Shown one piece after another: positions 1-8,199 of a stretch of DNA of 40,425 nucleotides. The stretch is taken from contig DAOUFY010000170.1 in NCBI GenBank assembly GCA_034429745.1, positions 1 to 40,425 of the forward strand, written 5' to 3'. The notes beneath the pieces are model-generated. The model saw only the letters and a program-made list of their open reading frames with translations. It was not told the DNA's origin and ran no database searches. The stretch's first letter is position 1. Each line of letters opens with the position of its first letter. This DNA is from JBAXBF01 sp034429745 (GTDB lineage Bacteria > Chloroflexota > Anaerolineae > Anaerolineales > DRKV01). Both the position numbers and the translations under genes were made by a program.

Positions 1-147
1 CCTTGAGATTAATAATGTGATATAGTTGGAATATAATTAATTTTTATTTTATTGTAAACTATTTTCACTAGTAAGGAAGTTGTCGTGTTGTTGTTATAAA
101 AGATACTTATTGATCAATATGTACAAAAGAAAGAAGTTTTTCTTAAT

Positions 148-175
148 TTCACTGACCTGACTATAGTGTTATAAT
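148..175 (+). promoter_or_regulatory. Putative promoter, leaderless arrangement, for the E1-beta gene
   Basis: A perfect TATAAT lies at 170-175 and a weak -35 match TTCACT at 148-153 (16-bp spacer). The ATG at 184 follows after only 8 nt, so transcription would start at or within a base or two of the start codon. No Shine-Dalgarno sequence precedes this ATG. The rest of 1-183 is AT-rich and shows no gene. Confidence 0.5.
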
Positions 176-183
176 AATCTTTC

Positions 184-1254
184 ATGGGTGGCGATGGAAA
201 TGGCAATGTATTGCCAGTTGTTAAACCCAAAACTGTGCTGGAAAGTCTTCAGCAAGGGTTAAAGCGTGCATTTGCGGATGATGAACGCGTTATTCTTTTA
301 GGCGAAGATGTGCTTGATCCCTATGGAGGAGCTTTTAAGGTTACTAAGGGTTTATCAACTCTTTACCCTGAACGAGTCATCACTACCCCCATTTCGGAGG
401 CTGCCATTGTAGGGGCAGCCGGCGGTATGGCTTTGCGCGGCTTGCGTCCGATTGTGGAAATAATGTTTGGGGATTTTATTACACTCATCGCTGACCAAGT
501 TATTAATCATCTAACTAAGTTTCCTTTTATGTATCGCCAAGGGGTTAGTGTACCGCTTGTCATCCGCACTCCTATGGGGGGAAGACGAGGTTATGGGGCT
601 ACGCATAGCCAATCCTTAGAGAAACTATTTTTAGGTGTACCGCAGCTGCGGGTGTTGGCTCCCCATACTTTTGGCGACCCTGGAGAGCTTTTATATCAAG
701 CTGTTCGCTTCACGAAATCTCCGCTTTTTTTTGTGGAACATAAGCTGCTTTACCCCTTACCTTTGTTTGATTCTGGAACACAATTAGATCTTGACCTAGA
801 GGTCATGGATGAGAGTGAGGATCTTATAAAGTCAGGTGGGTTTTCTGCAGCGACCCTGCGAGTTTGGATTCACGGCGCACCTAGGCCTCAGGTTACTTTA
901 GCAGCTTATGGATATATGGCGGAGCTGGCGCGCCAAGCTATGCTTACTTTGGCTTATGACGATGAAATATTTTGTGAGCTGCTAGTCTTTACTCAGCTAG
1001 CGCCATTAAACATTGAAGCGCTGATGGATTCACTGAAGCGGACAGGAAAGCTGATTGCCATTGAAGAAGGTACTCTAGCTTGGGGTTGGGGTGCAGAAGT
1101 TATCGCACAAGCAAGCGAATGCTTAGGATCTGCATTAAAAAGTGTACGCCGAGTTGCAGCACAAGATATGCTCATTCCAGCCTCCAGACCACTGGAAGAT
1201 CAAATTCTGCCTTCTCAGCAGGATATTATTGAGGCAGTAAGAGCTTTAGTTTGA
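184..1254 (+). CDS. 2-oxo acid dehydrogenase E1 component, beta subunit
   Basis: Predicted thiamine-diphosphate-dependent E1-beta subunit (PdhB/AcoB/BkdB family, 356 aa; family about 325-350). It would pair with an E1-alpha in oxidative decarboxylation of pyruvate or a related 2-oxo acid. The N-terminal pyrimidine-binding fold shows GEDV at 40-43, GGAFKVTKGL near 48-57 and the cofactor-activating Glu in SEAAIVG (E72). A transketolase C-terminal domain starts near residue 230. No E1-alpha or E2 gene lies nearby: 183 bp of AT-rich non-coding DNA precedes it and a nucleotidase follows, so the partner is elsewhere or upstream of the window. The chosen ATG sits 8 nt after a TATAAT box and has no ribosome binding site, which suggests a leaderless mRNA. 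Substrate cannot be decided from sequence. Confidence 0.85.
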   Translation: MGGDGNGNVLPVVKPKTVLESLQQGLKRAFADDERVILLGEDVLDPYGGAFKVTKGLSTLYPERVITTPISEAAIVGAAGGMALRGLRPIVEIMFGDFITLIADQVINHLTKFPFMYRQGVSVPLVIRTPMGGRRGYGATHSQSLEKLFLGVPQLRVLAPHTFGDPGELLYQAVRFTKSPLFFVEHKLLYPLPLFDSGTQLDLDLEVMDESEDLIKSGGFSAATLRVWIHGAPRPQVTLAAYGYMAELARQAMLTLAYDDEIFCELLVFTQLAPLNIEALMDSLKRTGKLIAIEEGTLAWGWGAEVIAQASECLGSALKSVRRVAAQDMLIPASRPLEDQILPSQQDIIEAVRALV

Positions 1255-1281
1255 ATAAACTTATTACGAAGGGAGTACTTA

Positions 1282-3081
1282 ATGAAATTAATAAGAATAA
1301 GAAAAAATATCTTGGCTTTTGTAAGTTTGCTGTTGCTTTCTTTCATAGTTTTTTCTTCTATGATGCCGGCTTTAGGAAATATCCATGCTCAAGAGCAAGA
1401 ATATTCCCTGACGATCCTGCATACTAACGATGTTCATGCGCATTTGCTGCCATTTACCCAAGCCGGCGGTGAGTGCAATCAAGATGATAACCAAGCCGGC
1501 AAGTGTTTTGGCGGGGTGGCACGTCAATACTCCCTCATCCAACAAATTAGAAAAGAAGTTCCTCCTGTCCTATTGCTGGATGCAGGAGATCAATTTCAAG
1601 GGACGCTATTCTATAATGAATATAAAGGCAAAGCCGCTCAAAGGTTTATGAATGAATTTCAATATCAAGCGATGACCTTGGGCAACCATGAATTTGATGA
1701 CGGTGAAGCTGTTTTGGCAGAGTTTATCCAAGGGTTAAAATTCCCCGTTGTTAGTGCCAATATTGATGCAAGTGCTGAGCCATTATTAAGGGATTTGATT
1801 AAGCCTTTTGTAATTTTGGATGTTGATGGTGAAAAGATAGCCGTCATTGGAGCTACCACCCCTGAAACAGCATTAATGTCATCCCCCGGTAAAAATGTGA
1901 TCTTTAAGGATGTCAAGGATTCGGTCTCAAAAGCTGTAGCAGAGGTGGAGAATCAAGGAGTAAATAAGATCATCGTGCTTTCTCATATCGGTTATGGAGC
2001 TGATCAAGAATTGGCTGCTTCGGTTGACGGTATTGATGTCATTGTTGGAGGGCATTCACACACCTACTTGTCAAGTGCAGAGCCAGAAGAGGATATTGAT
2101 CAAGCGGCTGGACCTTATCCAACGATAGTTACTGCTCCGAGTGGAGATCCGGTTCTGATTGTACAATCTTTTTGGATGGGTAAATACCTTGGAGTTCTCA
2201 ATGTTACTTTTGACAATAAAGGCAAGCTGACAGCCTGGGATGGAAAACCATGGCTGTTGGATTCTAAGATACAGGAAGATGTGAAAATAAAAGCAGAGGT
2301 TGAAGAATTAAGTCAGCCTTTGGACGCTTTACGGAAGCAAGTTATTGGAAGCACAAATGTTGAGTTGAATGGAGAGAGAAGTGTGTGCCGCTTCGCAGAG
2401 TGCAATATGGGGAATCTCATTACTGATGCCATGTTAGCTAAAACGCAGCACTTGAACACGCAGATCGCCATTCTCAATGGAGGCAGTATCCGATCGTCCA
2501 TCGCCAAAGGAGATGTTACTATGGGGATGGTATTAACTGTCGCGCCGTTTGGCAATGCTTTATCTGTATTCGGATTAAAAGGGGAGGATGTTTGGGCTGC
2601 TATAGAGCATGGAGTAAGCCGCGCAGAGAACCCTAACAATGATGGAACAGGCAGGTTTCCGCAAGTGAGCGGGTTACGCTATTGGTGGGATAAAGCAAAA
2701 CCAGCCGGCAGCCGAGTTACGGCAATTGAGGTGAAAGACTCAGCGGGAAATTATCACCCACTGGAAAAGGAGCATGTTTACCAAATTGTGTCTTTAGATT
2801 ACACACGACGCGGTGGAGATGGATACACAATTTTTGAGCAGAAAGCCATTAACCCCACAGATGACAGCGGTTACCTTACGGATGCCATAGTGGAGTACAT
2901 TGTTTCTCATTCTCCTTTAGAGATTGGCATTGAAGGGAGAATTAATCAAGGTGCTCCGATGCAACCTTTTTGGCTTGTAGAACACAGCCGTGAAGCGTTG
3001 TTAGTTCTACCGCTAGCTTCGCTGCTTTTAGCTTTGATCTTGCTTTGGAGTGGAGTTATTATCATAAACGAGAAAGAATAA
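1282..3081 (+). CDS. Secreted, C-terminally anchored 5'-nucleotidase / 2',3'-cyclic phosphodiesterase family protein
   Basis: UshA/CpdB-type metallophosphoesterase (599 aa) that would release phosphate from nucleotides outside the cell. A signal peptide spans about 1-36, cut near NIHAQ. The metallophosphoesterase domain follows: TILHTNDVHAH (D50, H52), LLDAGDQFQG (D100), GNHEFD (N135, H136), VLSHIG and GGHSHT. The C-terminal 5'-nucleotidase domain has NLITDAM, LNGGSIRSSI and the substrate-stacking region RRGGDGY. After EGRINQG comes a hydrophobic helix of about 20 residues ending in NEKE, so the enzyme is probably held in the membrane at its C-terminus. The start has a good ribosome site (AAGGGAG, 1269-1275). 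Exact nucleotide preference is uncertain. Confidence 0.88.
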   Translation: MKLIRIRKNILAFVSLLLLSFIVFSSMMPALGNIHAQEQEYSLTILHTNDVHAHLLPFTQAGGECNQDDNQAGKCFGGVARQYSLIQQIRKEVPPVLLLDAGDQFQGTLFYNEYKGKAAQRFMNEFQYQAMTLGNHEFDDGEAVLAEFIQGLKFPVVSANIDASAEPLLRDLIKPFVILDVDGEKIAVIGATTPETALMSSPGKNVIFKDVKDSVSKAVAEVENQGVNKIIVLSHIGYGADQELAASVDGIDVIVGGHSHTYLSSAEPEEDIDQAAGPYPTIVTAPSGDPVLIVQSFWMGKYLGVLNVTFDNKGKLTAWDGKPWLLDSKIQEDVKIKAEVEELSQPLDALRKQVIGSTNVELNGERSVCRFAECNMGNLITDAMLAKTQHLNTQIAILNGGSIRSSIAKGDVTMGMVLTVAPFGNALSVFGLKGEDVWAAIEHGVSRAENPNNDGTGRFPQVSGLRYWWDKAKPAGSRVTAIEVKDSAGNYHPLEKEHVYQIVSLDYTRRGGDGYTIFEQKAINPTDDSGYLTDAIVEYIVSHSPLEIGIEGRINQGAPMQPFWLVEHSREALLVLPLASLLLALILLWSGVIIINEKE

Positions 3082-3092
3082 GGATAGAAAAA

Positions 3093-3977
3093 ATGAACAG
3101 AAACCTTTTTTATATTGTTGATGTGTTTGCGGAGAAGAAATATGCTGGCAATCAGCTTGCTGTCTTTTGCCATGCAGGAGATTTCACTGATGAGGAAATG
3201 CAGACATTAACTCAAGAGATGCATTTTTCCGAATCAACGTTCATTATTTCTCAAAGGAAAGAAGATGGAGGATACCCTGTACGGATATTCACACCTGAAG
3301 AAGAAGTGCCTTTTGCAGGTCATCCAACTCTTGGTACAGCCCATGTGATCCGAACGTTTATTGATCCAACTCATGAGGAAGAGATCGTATTAAAGTATAA
3401 AGCCGGCAATATTCCTGTTATTTACCAACCTGATCGTGATGTATATTGGATGAAGCAATTACAGCCCACCTTTGGGGATCAATTATCACCGCACAAAGCG
3501 GCAGCTGCTTTAGGTTTGGAGATCAGCGATGTTGACGAACGCTATCCTGTTGAAGAAGTCTCGACTGGCCTGCCCTTTATCCTAGTGCCATTAAAAAGCT
3601 TGCAAGGGCTGCAAAGAGCTCGCTTGAAATTGGATGATCATGAGAGGCTTGTGAAAGAAACACAGGCTAAAAATATCTTTCTTTTCTGTCCACAATCCCA
3701 TGAAAATGCACCTCAGCGAGTAAGTGCGCGCATGTTAACTCCGTTTCCAAGTATGCCGGAGGACCCAGCTACGGGCAGTGCTAATGGTTGTTTGATTGCC
3801 TACATTCTTCGCCATCAATACGAAGGCATTAAGGAGGAAGTAGATTTATGCTGCGAACAGGGGGTGGAAATTGGACGACCTTCGCTTTTGTATCTGCATG
3901 GTAAGATGGAAAATGGAAATTTTCTCATTCGGGTGGGCGGAAAAGTAAAAACCATTGCTCGCGGAGAATTATTGTAA
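3093..3977 (+). CDS. PhzF family isomerase-like protein
   Basis: PhzF/YddE-type diaminopimelate-epimerase-fold protein (294 aa). The N-terminus LFYIVDVFAEKKYAGNQLAV is the family signature. The catalytic Glu is in HFSESTFI (E47), and RIFTPEEEVPFAGHPTLGTA and EDPATGSANG are the other conserved blocks. The start at 3093 was chosen over an in-frame upstream ATG at 3045, because the family homology begins here, AAGGATAG precedes it, and 3045 lies inside the preceding gene. Substrate unknown; most family members outside phenazine clusters are uncharacterised. Confidence 0.85.
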   Translation: MNRNLFYIVDVFAEKKYAGNQLAVFCHAGDFTDEEMQTLTQEMHFSESTFIISQRKEDGGYPVRIFTPEEEVPFAGHPTLGTAHVIRTFIDPTHEEEIVLKYKAGNIPVIYQPDRDVYWMKQLQPTFGDQLSPHKAAAALGLEISDVDERYPVEEVSTGLPFILVPLKSLQGLQRARLKLDDHERLVKETQAKNIFLFCPQSHENAPQRVSARMLTPFPSMPEDPATGSANGCLIAYILRHQYEGIKEEVDLCCEQGVEIGRPSLLYLHGKMENGNFLIRVGGKVKTIARGELL

Positions 3978-3980
3978 TCA

Positions 3981-5165
3981 ATGGGATTTGAACCGTCTTT
4001 TAAACCACGTTTAACCCCTGAAGATGCGGATAGTGAGGGGAAAGCTCTTCCTGCCCGGCGCAGACGCGCGCGGCGAGTTTTAATCGGCATAGATAAAGAT
4101 GAACGCGAACGATTGCTGGATGAATTAGCCTATTCTACCTCACCTACCTTCGACTTTTTTCTTTTTTCTTTGATATGTGGTTTGGTATTTACAATAGGGG
4201 TATATCTTAATTCACCCGTGCTCTTGGTCTTTGCGGCATTGCTTGCTCCTCCTATGCTGCCGGTATTGGGAATAAGCATTGGCATCGTCAGCGGTGCTAG
4301 CCGTTTCTTTCAGTATAGCTTTGGGGGTTTTACCATCGCTTCTGTTTTGGTTTTTATCTGTGGGTTGTTGGGGGGATGGGTCAACAGTCTCTCATCTCCC
4401 GTAGCATTAAATCAAGCTCAACTGCATGCGCGTTTTTCATGGGAAGCCGGCTTGGTTTTGGCTTGGAGTGCAATATGGATGACTCGCCAAGCGCTTCGCA
4501 AAGAAAGTGTGGTTCTCCCTAGTGTTGGAATTGCCTATAGTTTATATCTTCCGTTGTGTGTAGCTGGTTTTGGCGTCTTTGGCAGAGTTCCTCACCTTTT
4601 TCCAGATGGATTGGTAGTCTTTCTTGCTTATTTAAGCTTAGGTATTGTCCTTTCTGCATCTACTCTGGTTGTTTATGGCTATAGACCTTTAACGCTTTTT
4701 GGTTATACTGTGGGCAGTGCTTTAGCTTTACTGGGCTTGGTGATATTGATAGGAATAAGCGCAAGCGGAGCCGCTTATGTGGGACGAGTTGCCTTGCCTA
4801 CCTATACCCCTACATTGACCCCAACAAATACACCAACGGTTACTCCTAGTTTAACCCCTAAGCCGCCCACTTCAACGCCTACACATACACCTACCCTTAC
4901 TCAAACTCCAACGGCAACACTAACTCCTTCAATTACCCCAACTCCTCTATGGGTAATGGTAAAATATGCTGATGGAGCTAAATTACGCGCTCAACCGGTT
5001 TACAATAGTGAGATAGTCGCATTGATTGCAAATGGAGCATGGGTGGAGCTGCTTGGCGAACAGGTTACTGATAATGAGCAAAGGGTTTGGCAAAAGGTTC
5101 GAACGCGGGAACAGCAGGTGGGCTGGATTTGGCAAGCTTTGCTTGCAATGCCTAATACACCCTGA
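3981..5165 (+). CDS. DUF389-like multi-pass membrane protein with Thr/Pro linker and C-terminal SH3-type domain
   Basis: 394 aa, no assigned function. A basic N-terminal cytoplasmic stretch (about 24-45, rich in Arg) is followed by roughly seven hydrophobic helices between 50 and 265. The segment SPVLLVFAALLAPPMLPVLG resembles the conserved first helices of DUF389 proteins. Residues about 270-325 form a low-complexity linker of TPT/TPS repeats. The last 65 residues (VKYADGAKLRAQP ... VGWIWQALLAM) look like a bacterial SH3 domain, which in this topology would be extracytoplasmic. It starts 4 nt after the PhzF stop. Ligand and function are unknown; cell-envelope sensing or binding is an inference from the SH3-like domain. 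Confidence 0.65.
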   Translation: MGFEPSFKPRLTPEDADSEGKALPARRRRARRVLIGIDKDERERLLDELAYSTSPTFDFFLFSLICGLVFTIGVYLNSPVLLVFAALLAPPMLPVLGISIGIVSGASRFFQYSFGGFTIASVLVFICGLLGGWVNSLSSPVALNQAQLHARFSWEAGLVLAWSAIWMTRQALRKESVVLPSVGIAYSLYLPLCVAGFGVFGRVPHLFPDGLVVFLAYLSLGIVLSASTLVVYGYRPLTLFGYTVGSALALLGLVILIGISASGAAYVGRVALPTYTPTLTPTNTPTVTPSLTPKPPTSTPTHTPTLTQTPTATLTPSITPTPLWVMVKYADGAKLRAQPVYNSEIVALIANGAWVELLGEQVTDNEQRVWQKVRTREQQVGWIWQALLAMPNTP

Positions 5166-5186
5166 AGCCAACTTCAAAGGGCAAAG

Positions 5187-6344
5187 CTAAGCACGCGTGA
5201 GTGGATCAAAGATCCGCTGATACTCTTGAATAGCAAATCGATCGGTCATACCGGCAATGTAATCACAAATGACGCGCTTCAGGCTCTGCTTTTCAGCTTG
5301 AGCAATAATGTGAGGTGGTAGGATGCCGGGTTCCTGCAAGTACGTCTCAAATAATGCTTTGATGATTCGTTCACTCTTGACGGCAGTGCGGTTTACGTGA
5401 TGATGCCGATAAAGGCGCTGAAAAAGAAAGTCTTTTAACTCGCGATTGTATTGAATAAAAGTCTCACTGAATTCAATTATGGGATAAGGCAGACTTTGCA
5501 AGGCTAATACAGACTGAACATTACTTTGATTTAGGCGTTTTTCTGCCTGATTCAGAACGTCGGTTACTTCCAATCCAATAAGACGCCGTACGATGCGATG
5601 ACGCGATAGATCGTCTAACGGGAAGGGTGTCTGCCGGATCTGAAGTTGGTCAAGCAGAACTTGCCAGACAGCAAGGTCTTTGAGATCAAGCGGAGTGATC
5701 ATTTTTGCCCGCAGACCATCATCGAGATCATGGGCAATATAGGCAAGTTCATCAGCAATGTTGGTAATCTGTGCTTCTAAGAAACCGCGCAGATGAGGAT
5801 CATAATCGGTAGCATCGGATATATCATACTCGGTTTCATGCTTGACGATTCCTTCGCGTACTTCCCAAGTTAAGTTCAGCCCAGGGAAATCCGGATAGCG
5901 TCTTTCTAACGTGGTTACAATACGCAGGGATTGTTTGTTATGGTCGAATCCGCCTTCGTCGGCCATAAGTTCATTGAGTACTGCTTCACCGCAGTGCCCA
6001 AAAGGTGGGTGCCCTAAATCGTGGGCTAAGGAAATCACTTCAACGAGGTCTTCATTAGCCGCTAAAGCCCGAGCTATGGTGCGCCCAATTTGGGCGACTT
6101 CCAATGTGTGAGTGAGCCGGGTGCGGTAGTAGTCACCTTCGTAATTGATGAAAACTTGAGTTTTGTATTCTAGCCTTCTAAAAGCAGTTGTATGCAATAC
6201 GCGATCGCGGTCGCGCTGAAACGCTGTTCGGTATGGGGCTTCATCTTCGGGATAGGCGCGGCCTTTAGTTTGCGCACTGTGGACTGCGTAAGGGGCTAAG
6301 CTGCGATTTTCTAGCTCTTCGAGCTTTTCCCTTGTCAGAATCAT
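5187..6344 (-). CDS. dgt: Deoxyguanosinetriphosphate triphosphohydrolase-like HD protein
   Basis: dGTPase family (385 aa), which hydrolyses dNTP to deoxynucleoside and triphosphate. The HD-domain metal ligands are all present: H79 in RLTHTLE, H108-D109 in SLAHDLGHPPFGHCGE, H169 in VKHETEY and D198 in NIADELAY. N-terminal LAPYAVHSAQTKGR and RDRVLHTTAFRRLEYKTQV are typical. The length fits the shorter type-2 dGTPase-like proteins rather than the 505-aa E. coli Dgt, so specificity for dGTP is not assured. It converges with the gene ending at 5165 (21-bp gap). Its ATG lies 7 nt behind a TATAAT box with no ribosome site. Confidence 0.88.
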   Translation of the reverse strand: MILTREKLEELENRSLAPYAVHSAQTKGRAYPEDEAPYRTAFQRDRDRVLHTTAFRRLEYKTQVFINYEGDYYRTRLTHTLEVAQIGRTIARALAANEDLVEVISLAHDLGHPPFGHCGEAVLNELMADEGGFDHNKQSLRIVTTLERRYPDFPGLNLTWEVREGIVKHETEYDISDATDYDPHLRGFLEAQITNIADELAYIAHDLDDGLRAKMITPLDLKDLAVWQVLLDQLQIRQTPFPLDDLSRHRIVRRLIGLEVTDVLNQAEKRLNQSNVQSVLALQSLPYPIIEFSETFIQYNRELKDFLFQRLYRHHHVNRTAVKSERIIKALFETYLQEPGILPPHIIAQAEKQSLKRVICDYIAGMTDRFAIQEYQRIFDPLTRA

Positions 6345-6351
6345 AGTAGGG

Positions 6352-6357
6352 ATTATA
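6352..6357 (-). promoter_or_regulatory. -10 box of a leaderless-type promoter (dGTPase gene)
   Basis: On the minus strand TATAAT occupies 6357-6352, followed by 7 nt and the ATG at 6344. No Shine-Dalgarno sequence lies between. I find no good -35 hexamer at 16-18 bp. Confidence 0.5.
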
Positions 6358-6436
6358 TCATTAAAATTAAGGGTAGAAACTTATTTGGTATGGCGATAAA
6401 AGAACTAAACCGCAGCTGCTGGCAGATATCAGAAGG

Positions 6437-6461
6437 TATAGTGTTGTAAGTCAACAGTATA
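6437..6461 (-). terminator. Weak hairpin downstream of the CPBP gene
   Basis: An inverted repeat with 10-bp arms (one mismatch) and the loop TAAGT (plus-strand reading) begins 9 nt after the stop of the CPBP gene. No U-run follows, so intrinsic termination is doubtful; it could be a processing or 3'-end stabilising hairpin. Confidence 0.3.
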
Positions 6462-6470
6462 GCTGATTGC

Positions 6471-7427
6471 TTACTCATTCTCACTATGAGAATCTGACGG
6501 ATTTAGATCAGGCAACGAAAAGGAAGAAGGATTAAGCAAAATCCCTAAGGTAAGAAGAGCAAATCCAGCTGAGCCAATAAGTCCAACTGGTGAGGGCCCT
6601 AAAAGTGGATTGAATGAATTACGAGTAAAGAGTAAGCTAATGCCGGCAATGCCATTAAGGGCTCCATGCCCGATAACAGCTGCCCAAACACTGCGAGCGC
6701 GCCAGCTTGCCCAACCGATGAAAGTCCCGAAAACAAAGGTGAACCAGACCATCATGAGAATGCCACTCCAAGGTGCGCCAGGATAATTTGTGCCGTAATT
6801 GTGTCCCATGGCGATAATAGGGGCATGCCAAATCCCCCAGATTGCACCCATGATCATCATGGCTTTGCGAGCTCCGAGGGGCATTAGTTTGGTTTGCAGG
6901 TAAGCGCGCCAACCAAATTCCTCCCCGAAAATTGGAATAGCATTAACCATTGGAGCAATGATGATCGCGGCTATAGTCTGAATGATAATGTAGTTCCACA
7001 ATTCAGAAGGAGGAAGTGCTGCCATTGCTGGAGCATTCTTCATTAGTTGACGAAGTGTTGTGAGGTCTGGGTCAAAAGTGCCGGGAAAAAGAAGGAAAAA
7101 GAGTGCTGCTCCAAGAATAGTCATCAGTCCAGGACAAACCCAGCAAAGCAGCCAATAACGCCAACCACTGCGAAAGTAGGGACGTAAATAAAGATTTTTC
7201 CATCCTTCGCGGGTGATGAGCCGCGTTAGAATATGTGCTATCGTAGGCGCAGGCATATATAGGGTAGTTAAGAGAATGAGGGCTAAACTAAGACCGGGAA
7301 CATTGCCAATCTGTGGGCTGTTTGTCAAACCTCCATTTTGGGATAGTATGAAGGCAGCACCCCAAGCGATGACAAAGGAAAACAAGATAAATATGCCAAT
7401 TCGTTTTAAATCTATAGTCGTATTCAT
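6471..7427 (-). CDS. CPBP family intramembrane metalloprotease
   Basis: CAAX-protease/bacteriocin-processing (CPBP, Abi) family, 318 aa with about eight hydrophobic helices. The signature blocks are IFGEEFGWRAYLQ (EExxxR), IWGIWHAPI and a later HGALNGI, which supply the Glu and His metal ligands. I start at 7427 (MNTTIDLKR), because the longer ORF from 7517 would overlap the upstream lipoprotein gene and its first 30 residues are not family-like. A TAAAAT box 7 nt before this ATG and the absence of a ribosome site suggest a leaderless transcript. Substrate unknown. Confidence 0.82.
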   Translation of the reverse strand: MNTTIDLKRIGIFILFSFVIAWGAAFILSQNGGLTNSPQIGNVPGLSLALILLTTLYMPAPTIAHILTRLITREGWKNLYLRPYFRSGWRYWLLCWVCPGLMTILGAALFFLLFPGTFDPDLTTLRQLMKNAPAMAALPPSELWNYIIIQTIAAIIIAPMVNAIPIFGEEFGWRAYLQTKLMPLGARKAMMIMGAIWGIWHAPIIAMGHNYGTNYPGAPWSGILMMVWFTFVFGTFIGWASWRARSVWAAVIGHGALNGIAGISLLFTRNSFNPLLGPSPVGLIGSAGFALLTLGILLNPSSFSLPDLNPSDSHSENE

Positions 7428-7434
7428 AGGGGTA

Positions 7435-7440
7435 ATTTTA
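7435..7440 (-). promoter_or_regulatory. Possible -10 box of a leaderless-type promoter (CPBP gene)
   Basis: TAAAAT on the minus strand (7440-7435) ends 7 nt before the ATG at 7427. An alternative TATGAT overlaps just upstream (7445-7440). No clear -35. Weaker than the other examples in the window. Confidence 0.35.
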
Positions 7441-7479
7441 TCATAATAAAGGCGTGTATATCTCGTCTTAAGAATCTGC

Positions 7480-8130
7480 TCACCAGATACTGATTTGCAG
7501 AGTATAATCCACAGCATTGCCGGTTGAGATGATGTCTATTGCATAATCTTGAGTGAGTGGGAGTATTCCTTGATAAGAAGTAGCACCACTGGCATTGCCG
7601 CGCACTAAAGGGATTCCGTCTGTCAAACCGTAAATTGTCAAAACAGCTTGGTTATTGAGCGATGAAACCGACACTGACATTGTCTGACCTTGCATGGCTC
7701 GCAGCACGTAATAAGTAATACCATTGGCTGCCACTCTGCCTTGAAGAGTAATAGAATAGGTGCCGGGAGCAAATTGAATGCGAATGCGCTGATCTGGAGA
7801 CGAGTAAGGAATAGTAGGTTGAATGAAAATCAGAGGAGTTGGAGTTACCGTGGGCTCAGGTGTGGGTGTGCCTAAGACTTGTGCTGTTTGGGTCATTTGC
7901 TGAATAAAGTCTTCAAAAAGGGCAGTTTGGGTTTGCTGAATGCTGTATTCAGTTTCAGCCGTTCTGGTTACATCCGCCATAAGCGTATTGTGAATGACAA
8001 ACGCTGTCAGGGCGAGTTCTGCCTCACTTTTCGTTGGTGGAAGCTCTTGATAGTTTGGGGCACATTGAGTAAGTATTCCAACAATGACGATCAATCCAAA
8101 AAGTAGAACAATAAGGTAAGAGCGTGGCAT
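7480..8130 (-). CDS. Putative lipoprotein with Pro/Thr linker and a PPC-like beta-domain
   Basis: 216 aa, not assigned to a named family with confidence. A hydrophobic N-terminus ends in LTQC (C23), an acceptable though unusual lipobox with Gln before Cys. Residues about 38-85 are a helical Thr/Ala/Gln-rich segment, then a TPTPEPTVTPTP linker near 90-105. The C-terminal part (RIQFAPGTYSITLQGRV, YVLRAMQGQTMSVSV, YAIDIISTG) has the pattern of PPC / g-type-lysozyme-inhibitor-like beta-sandwiches found at the ends of secreted proteins. A clear ribosome site (AGGAG) precedes the ATG. It probably sits outside the membrane as a binding or scaffold protein; the function is unknown. Confidence 0.6.
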   Translation of the reverse strand: MPRSYLIVLLFGLIVIVGILTQCAPNYQELPPTKSEAELALTAFVIHNTLMADVTRTAETEYSIQQTQTALFEDFIQQMTQTAQVLGTPTPEPTVTPTPLIFIQPTIPYSSPDQRIRIQFAPGTYSITLQGRVAANGITYYVLRAMQGQTMSVSVSSLNNQAVLTIYGLTDGIPLVRGNASGATSYQGILPLTQDYAIDIISTGNAVDYTLQISIW

Positions 8131-8199
8131 AGCTTTCTCCTCATAATATACACGTGTGGATAGTTAAAATTAGCTCATTATGCGGTAAGACGTAATGTT

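Noticed and set aside
7427..7517. 30-residue N-terminal extension of the CPBP protease
   Set aside because: Overlaps the upstream lipoprotein gene and is not hydrophobic or family-like.
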